In this document: positions 61,353 through 64,000 of the stretch, piece after piece | How the letters are laid out: each line of letters starts with the position of its first letter | Position numbering within the stretch: the stretch's first letter is position 1 | NCBI GenBank assembly: GCA_030867875.1 | Contig: JAOWCC010000442.1 | Span: 186,001-250,000 of the forward strand | DNA from: Actinernus sp. WN-2022 | Lineage: Eukaryota; Cnidaria; Anthozoa; Actiniaria; Actinernidae | Length of the DNA: 64,000 nt | Direction of reading: 5' to 3' | Translations under genes and position numbers: made by a program | Notes under the pieces: generated by a model | What the model saw: only the letters and a program-made list of their open reading frames with translations | What the model was told of the DNA's origin: nothing | The model's database searches: none

Positions 61353-64000
61353 TCAATAATTCATTATAAAGGAGTCTCTGAGAAGCTTTGCAAAACATTT
61401 CCGACTTTTGGATTTTGGGTTTTCATCAATTGAGTTCCAAACTTTAACACCTGTGTAGCGTATATTAAATTTGCCATAATTTGTTCTTATTTTTGGGAGA
61501 TAAAATGCCTTTTTGCTAGCTAGTCTAGTATTGTATTGATGAATGTTACAAACAAGGCTAAAATAATCATTAAATGCAACAGGAAGTCTATTGTGGTGAA
61601 AATCATACATAAATAAGGCATTGTGAGTAAAAACTAAATCAAGAAATTTAAGTATACCTAATCGTTTAAACAGTGGACTAGAATGATCGTTATACTTGGA
61701 AAAAGTGATAATACGCATTGCTTTTTTCTGAAGTGTGATTAGGGGCCTAAGAGTAGAGGGGTATGTATTTCCCCATGTACATGTGACATATGATAAAAAA
61801 GGATAAATTAGAGTATAGTATAATTGAGTCAAAATAGACAAACTGACATAATGTCGAATTTTACACATGATACCAACACATCGATTTACTTTCTTAGATA
61901 TATGTAAGATATGATGTTTCCAACTCAAATTTGAGTCAATGAATACACCTAGGTACTTAATACTCTTTTCTTGTTTAATTTCTCTATTGTTTATGCATAA
62001 TTTGATATTATAGCTCACTGCTTTTTGAGGAGGATGGAATATGATAAAGTTCGTTTTGTCAATATTCAATGACAGCTTATTTGTCGATAACCACTTATAC
62101 ACTAATCTAAGATTTTCATTAATGGAAGTTTCTAAGGCAAGTAAATTGTTATTGGAATAAAAGAGGTTGGTGTCATCTGCAAAAATATGAAAATTAAATA
62201 GTTTGCTACAGTTACAGAAATCGTTTATGTATAAAAGAAATAAAAGAGGCCCTAACACAGAGCCTTGAGGCACCCCATGTGAAATAATAGACTCCTCAGA
62301 TCTGGTACTCCCAACTGAAACGAACTGACGCCTATTTTTCAAGTAGGAAACAAACCAATCACGTGCTATGCCACGAATACCATAATGATACAATTTATCA
62401 ATTAAAATGTCATGATCAACAGTATCAAAAGCTTTGGAGAAGTCTAAAAAAATTCCACATGAGTATAGCCCATCCTCAATCGCTCTTTGTATTTTATCAA
62501 TTATAAGGAGAACTGCATGAGAAGTGGAATGCTTGGCACGGAATCCAAATTGATTTTCATAGAGAATGTGATTTGTATCTATAAAAGCAATTAGTCTTTT
62601 AAACATCAATTTTTCCAAGATCTTATTAAAGACGGAGAGAAGAGAAATTGGTCTGTAATTATTCAAATTTGTGATTAAGTCCTTTTTATGCACTGGAATA
62701 ACCTGAGCTACCTTGAAGTGATCTGGTACAGAACCACTAGAAAATGAATAATTTATGATAATTTCAAGAGGGATTGATAGGCAGGTTTTGAGAAGTTTTA
62801 ATAGTCTAGTTGGAATACTATGTGGACCAGTTGCTTTTGATGCCTGGAGGTTTGATATTTCATCCTCAATTTCTCTAACAGTAACTGGAAATAAGTAAAA
62901 ACTATTTAATTGTGGAGTACCCAAGAAATCCTTGGGGGTTGCCGTAGAGCTGGGAATATCTTGAGCTAGTTTTTTTCCAATATTAGAAAAGTATTTATTG
63001 AATGCTGAGGCTATTGTTGCAGGATCTTTCAGGATATGATTATTAAGTATAATCTTAGAAGGGGGACTCAAGCCCTTTGGCTTTAAGGTAATCAGTTCCT
63101 TAATCCCAGTCCAGGTGTTTTTAATATTCTGACTGTTTATCAAAAAGTAGTCCTCATAATATTTCTTTTTGCTTATTTTGAGAAGATGATTTAATTTGTT
63201 GCGATAACATTTATATTTTGCTTGATAATAGGAATTTTGAGTACTTAACATTTTTTTGAACAGATTATCTTTTATCTTGATTGACTTCTTAATCCCAGGA
63301 GTAATCCAAGGTTTAGACATCAATTTAATTTCGCGCCTTGAGACTTTACGAAAGGGTACATGTTTATTTATTATATCAGTAATAGTTGAATAAAATGACT
63401 GAAACAATATATTGACAGTAGTACCAGATTCACAGGGCAAAATCTTAGACCAATTAATCTCACTCATTTCTGAAAAAAGAGCGTCTTCATCCAAATTAGA
63501 GTAGTCCCTCTTATACATTTTAAAATTGCTAGGGAGAGAGGACAATTTGTTAATGATCAAAAAATTAGGTAAATGATCTGTAATATCACTCAAAATATTA
63601 CCACTAAGGGCTTGATGTTCAAGAGAATTGAAAAAAATGTTATCTATGAGTGTAGCTGAGTGAGCAGTTATTCGCGTTGGTTTCAGGATTTGTGGATGAA
63701 AAGAGTAGGAGCCCAGGGTATTTATAAAATTGTCAGTATCTGCATGAGAATCAAAGTTTAGGAGATTAACATTAAAATCATCCATTAATAGGCAGTACTT
63801 GGACTCTTTTTGGATTTTATCAATGGACTTTGAAATGTGGTCAAGAGTTTTCTCTAATTTAGAATTTGGATGCCTATATAGTACACCACATATATATATT
63901 ATGGTTTTTAGTACATTCAACTTCAATCCAAAGGGATTCAAATTCAGGTTCAGAGTTACAAAGATCATCTCTTTTAGTGTAAGTGAGTCTGTTGTTAACA
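61353..64000 (-). CDS. Nearly intact LINE ORF2: endonuclease C-terminal part plus reverse transcriptase (runs off window)
   Basis: The frame is open from the window edge; the ATG at 63,968 is internal to the domain. Residues from 63,968: AP-endonuclease part with 'GVLYRHPNS' and 'LLMDDFNVNLL', where the usual Gly before Asp-Phe-Asn is Asp, then 'ITDHLPNFLI'. The RT domain spans about 330-700 with 'GPHSIPTRLLK', 'NYRPISLLSVFNKILEKLM', 'FLDFSKAFDTVDH', 'GVPQGSVLGPLLFLLYINDF' and the catalytic 'FADD' near residue 597. The CR1/Jockey-like tail ('LTQLYYTLIYPFLSYVTCTW', 'YNTRLASKKAFYLP') follows. More than 870 codons without a stop indicate recent mobility. Confidence 0.92.
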   Translation of the reverse strand, partial: LTTDSLTLKEMIFVTLNLNLNPFGLKLNVLKTIIYICGVLYRHPNSKLEKTLDHISKSIDKIQKESKYCLLMDDFNVNLLNFDSHADTDNFINTLGSYSFHPQILKPTRITAHSATLIDNIFFNSLEHQALSGNILSDITDHLPNFLIINKLSSLPSNFKMYKRDYSNLDEDALFSEMSEINWSKILPCESGTTVNILFQSFYSTITDIINKHVPFRKVSRREIKLMSKPWITPGIKKSIKIKDNLFKKMLSTQNSYYQAKYKCYRNKLNHLLKISKKKYYEDYFLINSQNIKNTWTGIKELITLKPKGLSPPSKIILNNHILKDPATIASAFNKYFSNIGKKLAQDIPSSTATPKDFLGTPQLNSFYLFPVTVREIEDEISNLQASKATGPHSIPTRLLKLLKTCLSIPLEIIINYSFSSGSVPDHFKVAQVIPVHKKDLITNLNNYRPISLLSVFNKILEKLMFKRLIAFIDTNHILYENQFGFRAKHSTSHAVLLIIDKIQRAIEDGLYSCGIFLDFSKAFDTVDHDILIDKLYHYGIRGIARDWFVSYLKNRRQFVSVGSTRSEESIISHGVPQGSVLGPLLFLLYINDFCNCSKLFNFHIFADDTNLFYSNNNLLALETSINENLRLVYKWLSTNKLSLNIDKTNFIIFHPPQKAVSYNIKLCINNREIKQEKSIKYLGVFIDSNLSWKHHILHISKKVNRCVGIMCKIRHYVSLSILTQLYYTLIYPFLSYVTCTWGNTYPSTLRPLITLQKKAMRIITFSKYNDHSSPLFKRLGILKFLDLVFTHNALFMYDFHHNRLPVAFNDYFSLVCNIHQYNTRLASKKAFYLPKIRTNYGKFNIRYTGVKVWNSIDENPKSKSRKCFAKLLRDSFIMNY

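Overview
The window looks like a piece of an invertebrate genome, most likely a cnidarian (coral or anemone). It carries a large integrated DNA virus at its left end and, to its right, AT-rich host DNA crowded with transposon debris. The cnidarian assignment is inferred from the TRIM-NHL gene style and the repeat families, not proven.

Bases 1 to about 16,000 are a compact, intron-free viral gene block of the Polinton/Maverick-adintovirus class. It has a protein-primed type B DNA polymerase, a retroviral-type integrase, an A32-like packaging ATPase and a double-jelly-roll-type major capsid protein. There are two tandem candidate penton proteins, several small membrane or coiled-coil proteins, and a BRO-N/VRR-NUC/zinc-finger protein. 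Unusually for this size class, there is also a TBP-like protein and the end of a TFIIB-like protein. The left end of the element lies outside the window. Its right end is probably in the repeat-rich stretch 15,500 to 16,160. Most frames are intact, so the insertion seems young. The integrase, however, has His where the first catalytic Asp is expected, and one small gene near the left edge looks frameshifted. No capsid maturation protease is visible.

Between 20,700 and 33,700 lies one host gene on the minus strand, a TRIM2/3/71-like RING-B-box-coiled-coil-filamin-NHL protein. It is encoded by two large exons separated by a 10.8 kb phase-1 intron full of MITEs and LINE fragments.

From 33,800 to 64,000 I see no further host exon. 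The stretch holds foldback MITEs, minisatellites (33, 43, 77 and about 138 bp units) and a decayed second Maverick-type DNA polymerase (41,513 to 45,643). That polymerase is split by a Gypsy-like retroelement, which is itself split by a TTAA-flanked MITE. There is also a 1.7 kb TTAA-flanked element with 32 bp terminal repeats, LINE remnants (59.9 and 46-47.9 kb) and a nearly intact LINE running off the right edge (61,000 to 64,000).

Within the virus the genes fall into a replication and integration end (PolB, integrase), a morphogenesis block transcribed leftwards (MCP, ATPase, then the penton-like and membrane proteins) and transcription factors (TBP-like, TFIIB-like). Short A/T-only, TATA-like stretches lie directly upstream of many viral start codons, which suits a virus carrying its own TBP and TFIIB.
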